Origin: Pseudomonadota bacterium | GTDB taxonomy: Bacteria; Pseudomonadota; Gammaproteobacteria; Steroidobacterales; Steroidobacteraceae | DNA: 64,000 nt | Reading direction: 5' to 3' | Assembly: GCA_025356815.1 (NCBI GenBank) | Contig: JANXQL010000156.1 | Coordinates: 1-64,000 of the forward strand | In this document: piece after piece, positions 37,825-47,146 of the stretch | Layout of the letters: every line of letters starts with the position of its first letter | Position numbering within the stretch: position 1 is the stretch's first letter | The notes under the pieces: generated by a model | Database searches by the model: none | Told to the model about the DNA's origin: nothing | Seen by the model: the letters and a program-made list of their open reading frames with translations, nothing else | Made by a program: the position numbers and the translations under genes

Positions 37825-37891
37825 CGCAAGCGTCACCGGAACGTCACGCGCGCGAAATGTCGCCGTCACGCGCCGGGGCGATGCTCGAGGC

Positions 37892-38149
37892 ATGGGCTAC
37901 GAACTCGAGTCAGCGCTCAACCCCGTTGATCGCGTCGACGCGCTCGCGACGCGCTCGCTGCACGCGCGCTGGGACGCCGCCAACCGGCGGCTTGCCGCGG
38001 CACTGCATCACTACCGGGCGCTGCGGGGCCAACTGCAGCCGGGCGATCCGGGCTGGCTCGCGGCGAAACTGCGCATCGCCGAGTCCCGCCAGCGCTGTCG
38101 GGAACTCGCTGACGCACTGGCCGACGGGGAGGCCGTCGAGGCGGGCTGA
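37892..38149 (+). CDS. Hypothetical protein of 85 residues
   Basis: A short ORF beginning MGYELESALNPVDRVDAL, with strong GC in third codon positions and mostly helical, charged residues (LHARWDAANRRLAAAL, LAAKLRIAESRQRCREL). I do not recognise a family. It lies 67 bases after the HIT gene and converges on ubiA. It could be a real small gene or a chance ORF in GC-rich DNA. Confidence 0.45.
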   Translation: MGYELESALNPVDRVDALATRSLHARWDAANRRLAAALHHYRALRGQLQPGDPGWLAAKLRIAESRQRCRELADALADGEAVEAG

Positions 38150-38209
38150 GACTGTGCGCCACACGACGCAGTCGGCGCCGTCGTCCAGCACCTGCGCGAT
38201 CGCCCGCCG

Positions 38210-39091
38210 TCAGGGGCTGCCGAACAGGTAGTCGAGCGCGATTCCGACGAATATCACCAGCCCGAACCACTGGTTGTTGATGAACGCACGCATGCACCGC
38301 GCGCGGTCGCGACGTTGGATCAACCACTGCTGCCAGGCGAACAGCAGTGCGCCCGCCGCAAGCCCGCCACGGTACCAGTGGCCGAGCGACGCCTGCAGCC
38401 CCGCCAGCCACAGCGCGTACAGCACCATCAGCTGCAGCGCGGCGATGATCCAGCGGTCGGCGTCGCCGAAGGTGATCGCGGTCGACTTGATGCCGAGCTT
38501 CAGGTCGTCGTCCCGATCCACCATCGCGTACATCGTGTCGTAGATCACCGTCCAAAGCAGGCCTGCGGCGAACAGCAGCCATCCCAGCCGTGGCACCGCG
38601 TGCGTCTGTGCGACATACGCCATCGGCACCGACCAGGTGAAGGCCGCGCCCAGCCACAGCTGCGGTAGCGGGAAGAAGCGCTTCAGGAACGGGTAGACGA
38701 CCATCAGCACGGCGCCTGCGCAGGCGTACTGCACGGTCAGCCGGTCGAGCGTCAGCACCAGCGCGAACGCGATCAGGGACAGCAACATCCAGATGCCGAT
38801 CGCCTCGGGTCCGGAGACCCGACCGGCGGCCAGCGGCCGCTGCTCGGTGCGCGCGACGTGCGGATCGAATCGCCGGTCGGCGTAGTCGTTGATCGCGCAG
38901 CCGGCCGAGCGGGTCAGCAGCACGCCGAGCATGAACACCACGAACACGTGCTCGTCGGGCCGGCCGCGTGCGGCGATCCACAGCGCCCACAGCGTCGGCC
39001 ACATCAGCAGCCAGATCCCGACCGGTCGGTCCAGGCGCACCAGCTTTGCGTAGTCCGCAAGCGTGGTGCCCAGTAGCCGCAGCGTCGTCAC
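38210..39091 (-). CDS. ubiA: 4-hydroxybenzoate octaprenyltransferase UbiA
   Basis: A 293-residue polytopic prenyltransferase for ubiquinone synthesis, joining 4-hydroxybenzoate to a polyprenyl chain in the inner membrane. The two Asp-rich motifs NDYADRRFDPHVARTEQRPL and YDTMYAMVDRDDDLKLGIKS bind prenyl diphosphate through Mg2+. The start is GTG overlapping the ubiC stop (GTGA), which gives the standard length. Pairing with ubiC, which makes its substrate, forms a functional operon. Confidence 0.95.
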   Translation of the reverse strand: MTTLRLLGTTLADYAKLVRLDRPVGIWLLMWPTLWALWIAARGRPDEHVFVVFMLGVLLTRSAGCAINDYADRRFDPHVARTEQRPLAAGRVSGPEAIGIWMLLSLIAFALVLTLDRLTVQYACAGAVLMVVYPFLKRFFPLPQLWLGAAFTWSVPMAYVAQTHAVPRLGWLLFAAGLLWTVIYDTMYAMVDRDDDLKLGIKSTAITFGDADRWIIAALQLMVLYALWLAGLQASLGHWYRGGLAAGALLFAWQQWLIQRRDRARCMRAFINNQWFGLVIFVGIALDYLFGSP

Positions 39092-39681
39092 CGCGAGACT
39101 TCCGGCAGGAACAGTTCCTGCACCAGCAGGCGCCGACCGCGCAGCGCAAACCACGAGCGGCGTGCCCAGACCACCTCGGGTGTCTCTGCCAGCCGCGCCA
39201 GCGCCTGCGCCGCCAGCGGATGCGACGCCGGCAGGGGGGCGAACTCGAACGGGCCGCGCGTGACCTCGGCGCAGTCGGCCAGCGTCGAGCCGAGCGAGCT
39301 GTCGCCGAGCTCCGCGAGCCACGGGTGCAGCTCGAGCGTGTGGTCGGGGATCAGCGTCTCGGCGTAGACCCAGGGGCGATCGGCCGAGACCAGCTCGATG
39401 CGCCGCGCGAAGCAGCTGTCGGCACGCGCTTCGAGCAGCGCCCGCTGTTCCTGGGTGAGGAACGCGAGGTGCTCCTCGACGACCCGTACCGCAACCGGCG
39501 CGCCGCTTCTGGCGTGGATGCGATCGGTCAACAGCCCAGGCTCGTTGAGCCAGTCGGCGAGACGGGCGGGCAGGCGACCCTCGAGGTCGCGGCCGCGCAT
39601 CCACAGGTCCAGCGGCAGCAGCGAGGCGGCGGAATTGGCGGAGAGTTTCCTCAAGGATCGTCGTCCTTCGGTGCGCGTCAC
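39088..39681 (-). CDS. ubiC: Chorismate--pyruvate lyase UbiC
   Basis: A 197-residue lyase converting chorismate to 4-hydroxybenzoate and pyruvate, the first committed step of ubiquinone synthesis. VYAETLIPDHTL carries the active-site Glu environment, followed by LGSTLADCAEVTRGPFEF and VWARRSWFALRGRRLLVQE, in line with the family. The GTG start overlaps the recG stop by 4 bases, so the minus-strand genes recG-ubiC-ubiA are coupled. Confidence 0.92.
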   Translation of the reverse strand: MTRTEGRRSLRKLSANSAASLLPLDLWMRGRDLEGRLPARLADWLNEPGLLTDRIHARSGAPVAVRVVEEHLAFLTQEQRALLEARADSCFARRIELVSADRPWVYAETLIPDHTLELHPWLAELGDSSLGSTLADCAEVTRGPFEFAPLPASHPLAAQALARLAETPEVVWARRSWFALRGRRLLVQELFLPEVSR

Positions 39682-41807
39682 ACCTTGCCGTAGCGGTCCC
39701 GCGCGCCGATCCAGCGGCGCAGCAGGGGCCCTATGTTATCGGGATGTCGGTCCAGCATCACTTCTGCCGCCGCCTGCACCTGCGGCAGCAGGTCGGCGTC
39801 GCGGACGAGCTCCGCGACCTTCATCTGCATCAGGCCCGTCTGGCGGGTGCCGAGCAGCTCGCCCGGGCCGCGCAGCTCGAGGTCGCGGCGCGAAACCTCG
39901 AAGCCATCGTTGGTGGTGCGCATCACCTCCAGCCGCGCCCGCGCCAGCGGCGACAGTGGCGCCCGGTACAGCAGCAGGCAGCTGGATTCCGCCGCACCGC
40001 GGCCGACCCGGCCGCGCAGCTGGTGCAGCTGGGCAAGCCCCATCCGCTCGGCGTTCTCGACCACCATCAGGCTCGCATTCGGCACATCTACGCCGACCTC
40101 GATCACGGTCGTCGCGACGAGCAGGTCCAGCTCGCCGCGCTTGAACGCGGCCATCACGGCCTGCTTCTTCGCGCTGGTCAGCCGGCCGTGGGCGAGTCCC
40201 ACCTTCAGGCCCGGCAGGGCGCCTGCGAGCGCGACGTGAGTGGCCTCGGCCGCCTGGAAGTCGAGTTCCTCGGACTCTTCGATCAGGGGGCATACCCAGT
40301 AGGCCTGGCGGCCCGCCCGGCAGGCGGCCTCGATGCGCGCCACGACCTCGTCACGGCGCGAATCCGGCAGCACGACTGTCTTGACCGGCGTGCGGCCCGG
40401 CGGCAGTTCGTCGATGACCGACACGTCGAGGTCGGCGTAGGCGGTCATGGCCAGCGTCCGCGGGATCGGCGTCGCGGTCATGATCAGCTGATGCGGATAG
40501 CGACCGTCACCCAGGCCCTTGTCGCGCAGCGCCATCCGTTGGTGAACGCCGAAGCGGTGCTGCTCGTCGATGATCACCAGCGCGAGGCGCGAGAACTTCA
40601 CGCCCTCCTGGAACAGCGCGTGGGTACCGATCACGACCGGCACGTCGGTGCCTGCGGCGATCGCGTTTAGCGTCAGCTGCCGGGCGCGGCCGGTGAGCTT
40701 GCCCGACAGCAGCGCGACCGGCAGTTGCAGCGGCCTGAGCCAGCGCTCGAAGTTCTGATGGTGCTGCTCGGCCAACAGCTCGGTCGGCGCCATCAGCACC
40801 GCCTGAAAGCCCGCCTCGACCGCAGCCAGCGCGGCGAGCGCCGCGACCACGGTCTTGCCGCAGCCGACGTCGCCCTGCACGAGGCGCAGCATCGGCGCGG
40901 GCCTGACGAGGTCTGCCGTCACCTCGGTGAGCGCCCGCTCCTGCGCAGCGGTCAAGCCAAATGGCAGTGACGCCCGAAAGCGCCGCGCGAGCGCGCCGGG
41001 ACCGACCAGCGGCCAGGCGGGATCGGCCTGGATCTGGCGGCGCAGCAGCCGCAGGCTCAGCTGGTGCGCGAGCAGTTCCTCGAACGCGAGGCGTCGCTGC
41101 GCCGGGTGGCGGCCCTCGGCGAGCGGCGCGAGATCCGCGCCCGGCGGCGGTCGGTGCACGTAGCGCAGCGCCTCGGCGAGTCCCGGCAGTCGCTGGTCCG
41201 CGAGCAGCGCTGGCGGCAGCCAGTCGCGTACCGACTGCGCCTCCGCCTCATCGAGCGCGAGCGCCGTCAGGATGCGCAGCCGGCCCTGCTGCACGCCCTC
41301 GGTCATCGGGTACACAGGCGTCAGGGAGTCCTCGGTCTGCTGTGCATCCACGCCGTCGGCGCGGCGGTACTCGGGGTGCACGATCTCAAGTCCCAGCGTG
41401 CCGCGCCGCGCCTCGCCGTAGCAGCGCAGGCGCACGCCGCGCACCATCTGCGCCTGCTGCTGCGCACTGAAGTAGAAGAACCGCAACGTGAGAAAGCCCG
41501 AGCCGTCGCTGATGCGCACCAACAGCTGGCGGCGCTTGCGCAGCACCACCTCGGCGAGCTGCACCTCGCCCTCGACGACCGCGCGATCACCCGACCTGAG
41601 CGCCCCCAGCGGCAGCACCTGCGTGCGGTCCTCGTAGCGTAGCGGCAGCAGGAACAGCAGGTCCTGCACCGTCTCGACGCCGAGCTTGGCGAGCTTCTGC
41701 GCGAGCGCGTCACCGACGCCCTTCAGCGCGGTGACCGGCCGCAGTTCGGCCTCCGCGCCCGGCGCCCGCGGTGCGGTTCGACCCCGCGGCGGAGGGGCCG
41801 CTCTCAC
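39678..41807 (-). CDS. recG: ATP-dependent DNA helicase RecG
   Basis: A 709-residue superfamily 2 helicase that remodels stalled replication forks and Holliday junctions. An N-terminal wedge domain ([26 protein letters not shown]) precedes motifs [14 protein letters not shown] (Walker A), [14 protein letters not shown] (Ia), [10 protein letters not shown] (II), [11 protein letters not shown] (III) and IGTH plus [13 protein letters not shown] (V), with GRVGRG (VI). The start is a GTG overlapping the ridA stop. The extra 15-residue N-terminus is Arg/Pro-rich; a start nearer the wedge domain is possible. Confidence 0.94.
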   Translation of the reverse strand: MRAAPPPRGRTAPRAPGAEAELRPVTALKGVGDALAQKLAKLGVETVQDLLFLLPLRYEDRTQVLPLGALRSGDRAVVEGEVQLAEVVLRKRRQLLVRISDGSGFLTLRFFYFSAQQQAQMVRGVRLRCYGEARRGTLGLEIVHPEYRRADGVDAQQTEDSLTPVYPMTEGVQQGRLRILTALALDEAEAQSVRDWLPPALLADQRLPGLAEALRYVHRPPPGADLAPLAEGRHPAQRRLAFEELLAHQLSLRLLRRQIQADPAWPLVGPGALARRFRASLPFGLTAAQERALTEVTADLVRPAPMLRLVQGDVGCGKTVVAALAALAAVEAGFQAVLMAPTELLAEQHHQNFERWLRPLQLPVALLSGKLTGRARQLTLNAIAAGTDVPVVIGTHALFQEGVKFSRLALVIIDEQHRFGVHQRMALRDKGLGDGRYPHQLIMTATPIPRTLAMTAYADLDVSVIDELPPGRTPVKTVVLPDSRRDEVVARIEAACRAGRQAYWVCPLIEESEELDFQAAEATHVALAGALPGLKVGLAHGRLTSAKKQAVMAAFKRGELDLLVATTVIEVGVDVPNASLMVVENAERMGLAQLHQLRGRVGRGAAESSCLLLYRAPLSPLARARLEVMRTTNDGFEVSRRDLELRGPGELLGTRQTGLMQMKVAELVRDADLLPQVQAAAEVMLDRHPDNIGPLLRRWIGARDRYGKV

Positions 41808-42184
41808 AGCTCCAGGATGCAGTCCGCCTCGACCGCGGCGCCGCGCGGCAGGGACGCGACGCCGACTGCCGCGCGTGCCGGGTACGGCGCGCTGCAGTAC
41901 TCGGCCATCACTTTGTTCACCAGCGCAAAGTGGCCCAGGTCCGTCAGGTAGATGGTCACGCGCACGGCGTCCGCGAGTGAGCCGCCGGCGGCGTTGGCGA
42001 TGGCCTTGAGGTTCTCGAACACGCGCCGCACCTGCGCTTCCATGTCCCCTGCGACCATTTCCTTGGTGGCGGGATCGAGTGGGATCTGGCCCGAGATGTA
42101 GACGGTATTGCCGACGCGAACCGCCTGCGAATAGGTGCCGATCGCGGCCGGGGCCGCATCGGTGGAGATGATGGTGCGTGCCAT
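41804..42184 (-). CDS. ridA: RidA family reactive intermediate/imine deaminase
   Basis: A 126-residue trimeric RidA/YjgF protein with [24 protein letters not shown], split across two beta strands, and the active-site Arg in [11 protein letters not shown] second conserved element [21 protein letters not shown] and the terminal DCILEL are also present. It deaminates reactive 2-aminoacrylate. The position between spoT and recG replaces the trmH gene found in E. coli; ridA occurs here in other gammaproteobacteria. Confidence 0.93.
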   Translation of the reverse strand: MARTIISTDAAPAAIGTYSQAVRVGNTVYISGQIPLDPATKEMVAGDMEAQVRRVFENLKAIANAAGGSLADAVRVTIYLTDLGHFALVNKVMAEYCSAPYPARAAVGVASLPRGAAVEADCILEL

Positions 42185-42259
42185 GGCCTGTGCAAACTCC
42201 GGCTGGACGAAGGCGCGGATTGTCGCACGGGCGAAGGACCCGCGTCCTGCGCCGCCGGT

Positions 42260-44416
42260 TCAGGCGAGCGAGCGCTCGATCTGCATGACCTCGGACATCG
42301 AGCGGATCGCGCGAATCACGCGCGCCAGCTGGGCGCGGTCACGCACCTGCAGCTCGAAGGTGATGGTGGAGGTGTCCGCGTCGCGCTCGACCACCGAGAC
42401 ATGGCCGATGTTGGTGTGGGTCTCGGCAATGGCGGAGGCGACCGCTGCCAGCACGCCGGGGCGGTTCTGCACCTCGACCTTGAGCTCGGAGGCGAAGCTG
42501 CGGGTCGAGTGCTTCTGCCAGGTCACCGGCAGCCACTTTTCCGGCTGCTTGTGCCAGCCCGACAGGTTCGGGCAATTGGCGCGGTGGATCACGACGCCGC
42601 GGCCGGCCGACAAGAACGCGATGATCGGGTCGTAGGGGATCGGGAAGCAGCAGCGGGCGTAGCTCACCACCAGACCTTCGGTGCCGGCGATCGCGAGCGG
42701 CGCGGCGGGCGGTGCGCCGGCCGTCGAGGTCCGGTCAGCGGGCAGCAGGTGGCGCGCGACCAGCGGCGCCAGCCGCTCGCCAAGGCCTACCCGCTCGAAC
42801 AGCTCATCCGGCTCCTTGAAGCCGAGCTCGCGCGTGGCCTCCTGCACCAGGTCCGCATCGATCGCCTTGAGCGCCAGACTGAACTCCGCCAGCGCCTGGT
42901 TGACCAGTCGCTTGCCGAGGTCCACCGCCTCGCTCTTCTTCATCGTCTTGAGGTAGGCGCGGATCGCGGCGCGGGCCTTGGCCGTCACCACGAAGTTCGC
43001 CCAGGCGGGATTCGGCGTCGCGCCCTTGGCGGTGATCACCTCGGCCGTTTGGCCGTTGCGCAGTTGCGTGCGCAGCGGCACGAGGCGCCGGTCGATCTTG
43101 GCGGCGACGCAACGCCTGCCCACCTCGCTGTGCACGGCGTAAGCGAAGTCCACGCAGGTGGAGCCACGCGGCAGGCGCAGGATGTCGCCCTTGGGCGTGA
43201 ACACGTAGACCTTGTCCGGGAACAGGTCGACCTTGACGCTCTCGAAGAACTCTTCGGGGTTGCCGCCGTCCTGCATGTCCATCAGGCCCGCCAGCCACTC
43301 GCGCGCGCGGTCGTGCGAGGTTGCGCCGGCTTCCTCGCCGCTCTTGTACTGCCAGTGCGCGGCGATGCCGTTCTCGGCCAGCCGATGCATGTCCTCAGTG
43401 CGGATCTGCACCTCCAGCGGCACACCATTGGGCCCGAACAGCGTCGTGTGCAGCGACTGGTAGCCGTTGATGCGCGGAATGGCGATGTAGTCCTTGAACC
43501 GGCCGGGCATCGGCCGGTACTGGCCATGTACGACGCCGAGCGTTCGGTAGCAGGCATCGACCGAGTCGACCACTACCCTGATGCCGAACACGTCGATGAC
43601 TTCCGCCAGCGAGACTTTCTTGCGGCGCATCTTCTGGTAGACGCTGTACAGGTGCTTCTCGCGCGTGTCGACCTGGGCCTTGACTCCGGCCTTGTCCAAC
43701 GCAGCGGCGATCGCCTGCTTGATCTTGGGCAGGAACTCCTTCTGGTTGCCGCGCGCCTTCTTCAGCTCGCGCTCGAGCACCTGATAGCGCTGTGGGTAGA
43801 GCGCGTGGAAGCCCAGGTCTTCGAGCTCCAGCTTGATCGAATGGATGCCCAGGCGGTTGGCGATCGGCGCGTAGATCTCCAGCGTCTCCAGCGCGATGCG
43901 GCGGCGCTTGGCGGGCGGCATCGCGCCGAGTGTGCGCATGTTGTGCGTGCGGTCGGCGAGCTTGACCATGATCACGCGGATGTCGCGCACCATGGCGAGG
44001 ATCATCTTGCGGAAGGATTCCGCCTGCGCTTCCTTGCGGCTCTTGAACTGGACCTTGTCGAGCTTGGAGACGCCGTCGACGAGTTCGGCGACCTCGCGGC
44101 CGAAGCGCTCGAGGATCTCGTCCTTGGCGGTCGGCGTGTCCTCGATGACGTCGTGCAGCAGCGCCGCACAGACGGTCTGGCCGTCGAGGTGCAGGTCGGC
44201 GAGGATGCCGGCGACGGCGACCGGGTGGGTGATGTACGCCTCACCGGTGAGGCGCTTCTGGCCCTTGTGGGCCTCGGAGGCGAGTTCGTACGCCTCCTGG
44301 ATCCGTTCCACCTGCTCAGGCGGGAGATAGGACTCCGCCTTAGAGAGCAGCTGCGAGATCCCCGGGGAGCGACGCCCACCCGGCAGGAAGCTCAGCAGGG
44401 AGGACGCGTAATCCAT
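42260..44416 (-). CDS. spoT: Bifunctional (p)ppGpp synthetase/hydrolase SpoT
   Basis: A 718-residue RelA/SpoT homologue. The HD hydrolase domain (ITHPVAVAGILAD, ALLHDVIEDT), synthetase domain (GRFKDYIAIPR, with the RxKD motif of bifunctional enzymes; NGYQSLHTT; EVQIRTEDMHRLAE), TGS domain (VYVFTPKGDILRLPRGST) and C-terminal ACT domain (VEVQNRPGVLAAVASAIAE) are all present. It sets the stringent response by making and degrading (p)ppGpp. Presence of both HD and RxKD motifs supports bifunctionality. Confidence 0.95.
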   Translation of the reverse strand: MDYASSLLSFLPGGRRSPGISQLLSKAESYLPPEQVERIQEAYELASEAHKGQKRLTGEAYITHPVAVAGILADLHLDGQTVCAALLHDVIEDTPTAKDEILERFGREVAELVDGVSKLDKVQFKSRKEAQAESFRKMILAMVRDIRVIMVKLADRTHNMRTLGAMPPAKRRRIALETLEIYAPIANRLGIHSIKLELEDLGFHALYPQRYQVLERELKKARGNQKEFLPKIKQAIAAALDKAGVKAQVDTREKHLYSVYQKMRRKKVSLAEVIDVFGIRVVVDSVDACYRTLGVVHGQYRPMPGRFKDYIAIPRINGYQSLHTTLFGPNGVPLEVQIRTEDMHRLAENGIAAHWQYKSGEEAGATSHDRAREWLAGLMDMQDGGNPEEFFESVKVDLFPDKVYVFTPKGDILRLPRGSTCVDFAYAVHSEVGRRCVAAKIDRRLVPLRTQLRNGQTAEVITAKGATPNPAWANFVVTAKARAAIRAYLKTMKKSEAVDLGKRLVNQALAEFSLALKAIDADLVQEATRELGFKEPDELFERVGLGERLAPLVARHLLPADRTSTAGAPPAAPLAIAGTEGLVVSYARCCFPIPYDPIIAFLSAGRGVVIHRANCPNLSGWHKQPEKWLPVTWQKHSTRSFASELKVEVQNRPGVLAAVASAIAETHTNIGHVSVVERDADTSTITFELQVRDRAQLARVIRAIRSMSEVMQIERSLA

Positions 44417-44452
44417 CGAGGCTCTGGGCTCTGCGGGTGGGCGGTCTCCGCG

Positions 44453-44749
44453 CTAGTCGCCGAGACCGAATTGCGGGGCGCGGAAGTCGGACGGCAGGTC
44501 AAGCGGGCTGCTGTCCTGCGGCATCATCTGCGGCACCGGCTCCGGGTCCGCCTCGAGCAGCAGGGTACGGTCGACCTTGCCCTCGGCGATTTCGCGCAGG
44601 GCGACGACGGTCGGCTTGTCATTCTGCCATTCGACCAGCGCATCGGCGCCGTTGGCGAGCCTGCGGGCGCGCTTGGCTGCGACGAGCACGAGCTCGAACT
44701 GGTTCTCGACGCTCTGCTTCAGGCAGTCTTCGATCGTGATGCGGGCCAT
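44453..44749 (-). CDS. rpoZ: RNA polymerase omega subunit
   Basis: A 98-residue subunit that helps assemble RNA polymerase and contributes to ppGpp binding. [29 protein letters not shown] and [15 protein letters not shown], in split form, match the family start and second helix. It sits between gmk and spoT in the standard order. The C-terminal tail ([17 protein letters not shown]) is longer and more acidic than in E. coli. Confidence 0.94.
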   Translation of the reverse strand: MARITIEDCLKQSVENQFELVLVAAKRARRLANGADALVEWQNDKPTVVALREIAEGKVDRTLLLEADPEPVPQMMPQDSSPLDLPSDFRAPQFGLGD

Positions 44750-44761
44750 GCGGACTCTTTA

Positions 44762-44806
44762 CGGAAAAAGCTAACGGGCCTAGGAGGATACACGAAAATG
44801 CCCGTT
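44762..44806 (-). terminator. Terminator/attenuator-like stem between gmk and rpoZ (minus strand)
   Basis: On the minus strand AACGGGC and GCCCGTT (44800-44806 and 44773-44779 on the plus strand) can pair across a 20-base loop, and the 3' side is followed by AGCTTTTTCCG, a T-tract. This is a recognisable intrinsic terminator shape after gmk and before rpoZ, and may reduce read-through into rpoZ-spoT. Confidence 0.45.
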
Positions 44807-44834
44807 GCCGGTCAGGGCTGCGCCGGGCGGGAGT

Positions 44835-45467
44835 TCAGCCCAGCAGGCCCGCGACGAAAGCGGCCAGTCCCGGCCGGTCGGCGGCATACGGGGCCGGGTT
44901 GCCGGCGACGATCTGCTGCAGATCTGCGAGCGCCGTCTCGAAGCGGTCGTTGACGATGACGCAGCGAAACTCGTGCCAGTGGGACAGTTCTGTGACCGAG
45001 TCCCGCAGCCGCCGGGCGATCACCTCGTCGCTGTCGGTGGCCCGGCCCCGCAGCCGGGCCTCGAGGGCCGCCCGCGACGGCGGCAGGATGAAGATGTCGA
45101 TCGCCTCGGGCAGGCGGGCGCGCACCTGTCGGGCACCCTGCCAGTCGATCTCCAGCAGCAGGTCCTGACCGCGGTCGAGCGCGGCCTCGACGCCGGCCTG
45201 ACCGGTGCCGTAGAGGTTGTCGAACACGCTCGCGTGCTCGAGAAACGCCCCGGCTGCGATCATCTGCCGGAATGTCTGCGGGTCCGTAAAGTGGTAGTCG
45301 CGACCGTCCTGCTCGGCGGGGCGCGGCGGGCGGGTCGTGTGCGACACCGAGAACGCAAGCGTGGGGGTGCACTGCATCAGCGCGCGTACGAGGCTGGTCT
45401 TGCCGGTGCCCGAGGGAGCGGCGATCACGTACAGGTGGCCGCGGCGGGTCGGGGTGAGAGCGCTCAA
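44835..45467 (-). CDS. gmk: Guanylate kinase
   Basis: A 210-residue enzyme phosphorylating GMP to GDP. GHLYVIAAPSGTGKTSLV contains the P-loop, SVSHTTRPPRPAEQDGRDYHF binds GMP (split here) and LLEIDWQGARQVR is the Walker B region. I place the start at TTG (SALTPTRRGHL follows), giving the usual length; the track extends 79 residues further into a region without family similarity and with no ATG or GTG near the expected start. Confidence 0.93.
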   Translation of the reverse strand: MSALTPTRRGHLYVIAAPSGTGKTSLVRALMQCTPTLAFSVSHTTRPPRPAEQDGRDYHFTDPQTFRQMIAAGAFLEHASVFDNLYGTGQAGVEAALDRGQDLLLEIDWQGARQVRARLPEAIDIFILPPSRAALEARLRGRATDSDEVIARRLRDSVTELSHWHEFRCVIVNDRFETALADLQQIVAGNPAPYAADRPGLAAFVAGLLG

Positions 45468-45709
45468 CGCGTCACCGTGGGGCCCGCGAGCGGTTGAACA
45501 TAAACTGCCTCGACGCGCTGTCTCATCGCTTGAGTCTACGGTCCTGGGTTGGAGCACCGCCTGCAGCCGGCGGGGAGTCGGGGGCGGATGGTACCTCCGA
45601 TTGGCGCCGCGTCGTGCGCTGCGAATCGAGTGGCTCCATGCAGAAATGCCCGCTCGCGGGCTCGGCAACCGGCGGCGGCTGTCGTAATCTCGGCGAACCC
45701 GCAACCACG

Positions 45710-46540
45710 ATGTGCGCCCCCATGCCGCTTGCAGCCTCCACGGTGGCGGACTACCAGCGCGATGGGGCCGTCGTGCTGCGCGGCGTGTTCCGCAACTGGA
45801 TCGAACCGCTTGCCACGGGCGTCGCCGCGCTGATGGCGGATCCCAGCCCGCGCGAGCGCTCGGTACGCCCGGCCGACGGCTCGGCGCCGTTCTTCCAGGA
45901 CCTGTGTAACTGGCAGCGGATCGAGGCGTTCAGGGCCTTCGTGTTCGACTCCCCGGCCGCGCGGCTCGCCGCCGCCCTGATGGAGTCCGACACGGCCCGC
46001 TTCTTCCACGACCACGTGCTGGTCAAGGCGCCCGGCAACAGCACGGTCACACCCTGGCACCAGGACCAGCCGTACTACTGTGTCAGCGGCGAGCGCAGCG
46101 TCAGCTTCTGGGCGCCGCTGGACCCGGTCGATCGCGCCGTGTCGCTGGAATGCGTGCCCGGCTCCCATCTGTGGGGCGGCAAGGGATTCACGCCGCTGCG
46201 CTTCGACGGCAGCCGGCTCTGTGCGCAGCACGACTTCGAGACGATGCCGGAGGTCGACGCGCGCCGGGACGAGCTGCGGGCGTGCGGCTGGGCGTTGCAG
46301 CCGGGTGACGCGATCGCGTTCGACTTTCGCACGCTGCACGGGGCGCCTGGCAACGCCTCGAGCCGATCGCGGCGGGTGTTCACCTCGCGCTGGGTTGGCG
46401 ATGGCGCGCGTTTCGTCCGTCGCGCCACGCAGGGTTCGCCGGCATTTCCGCACGTGCGGCTCGCGGACGGGGCGCCGTTCGATGCACCTGATTTTCCGCT
46501 GGTCTGGCCACGCCCGGCCGCGGGCGGGACGACACCGTGA
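45710..46540 (+). CDS. Phytanoyl-CoA dioxygenase (PhyH) family protein
   Basis: A 276-residue 2-oxoglutarate/Fe(II)-dependent oxygenase. The facial triad is visible as His-x-Asp in WHQDQPYY and the distal His in TLHGAPGN, with the 2-oxoglutarate Arg in SRRVFTSRW. VLVKAPGNSTVTPWHQ and PLDPVDRAVSLECVPGSH (split) are typical of PhyH. Physiological substrate unknown. The start at MCAPMPLAAS was chosen over the track's 72-residue extension, which overlaps the gmk promoter region; MPLAAS four codons later is equally possible. Confidence 0.82.
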   Translation: MCAPMPLAASTVADYQRDGAVVLRGVFRNWIEPLATGVAALMADPSPRERSVRPADGSAPFFQDLCNWQRIEAFRAFVFDSPAARLAAALMESDTARFFHDHVLVKAPGNSTVTPWHQDQPYYCVSGERSVSFWAPLDPVDRAVSLECVPGSHLWGGKGFTPLRFDGSRLCAQHDFETMPEVDARRDELRACGWALQPGDAIAFDFRTLHGAPGNASSRSRRVFTSRWVGDGARFVRRATQGSPAFPHVRLADGAPFDAPDFPLVWPRPAAGGTTP

Positions 46541-47105
46541 AGGTCACCCCCTGAGCGGCTCCGCTGAACCGCAGGTCCCGGCCACGCCCTGGCCGCGCTA
46601 CTGGGCGCGGTCCCTGGACATCATCGTCAGCACGCTGCTGCTGAGCATCCCCGTCGGTTTGCTGGTCCCCGGCATGCTCGACGCCGGCGGCCCGTTCGAT
46701 GGAATGGTCGGCGGCCTGCTGTACGAGTGGCTGCTGCTGCCGTTGGTCTTCCTGTTCGACGCCGGGATCTACGCGCTGTGCGGCAACACCTTCGGCAAGT
46801 GGCTGGCGGGGCTGCGGGTGCTGGACGCCGATGGCGGCCGGGCTTCCCGGGCCGCGTACCTGCGGCGTAATTTCGGCGTGTACGTGTTCGGCTTGGGCAC
46901 GGGCTTTCCAGTGCTGGTGCTGGTGTGCCTCGTGCGCAGTTACAGCGCGGCGAGCGCTGGCGAGCGGCTGCGTTGGGATGAGCGCAACGACACGCAGTGC
47001 GTTGCTCCCTTCGCGACCCCGGTTCGCCTCTGGCTCGCCGCCGCGCCGGTTGTCGCGACGAGGCTCATCGGCATGGTGTTGCAGTACCTGCCGTTCGGCC
47101 ACTGA
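46482..47105 (+). CDS. RDD family membrane protein
   Basis: An RDD-domain protein with three hydrophobic segments (IIVSTLLLSIPVGLLVPGML, LYEWLLLPLVFLFDAGIYAL and VYVFGLGTGFPVLVLVCL). PRYWARSLD holds the Arg-Asp positions that name the family and GNTFGKWLAGLRVLDADG is its second conserved stretch. Function is unknown; some members are ion exchangers. The start is uncertain: the only standard codon is ATG 46482, which overlaps PhyH by 59 bases, whereas a CTG at 46551 after GAAGGT would give a typical short N-terminus (SGSAEPQ). Confidence 0.72.
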   Translation: MHLIFRWSGHARPRAGRHREGHPLSGSAEPQVPATPWPRYWARSLDIIVSTLLLSIPVGLLVPGMLDAGGPFDGMVGGLLYEWLLLPLVFLFDAGIYALCGNTFGKWLAGLRVLDADGGRASRAAYLRRNFGVYVFGLGTGFPVLVLVCLVRSYSAASAGERLRWDERNDTQCVAPFATPVRLWLAAAPVVATRLIGMVLQYLPFGH

Positions 47106-47146
47106 CGACGCTGCCGGACGCGCTTGTCGTGACGCGCCTGCCGGGG

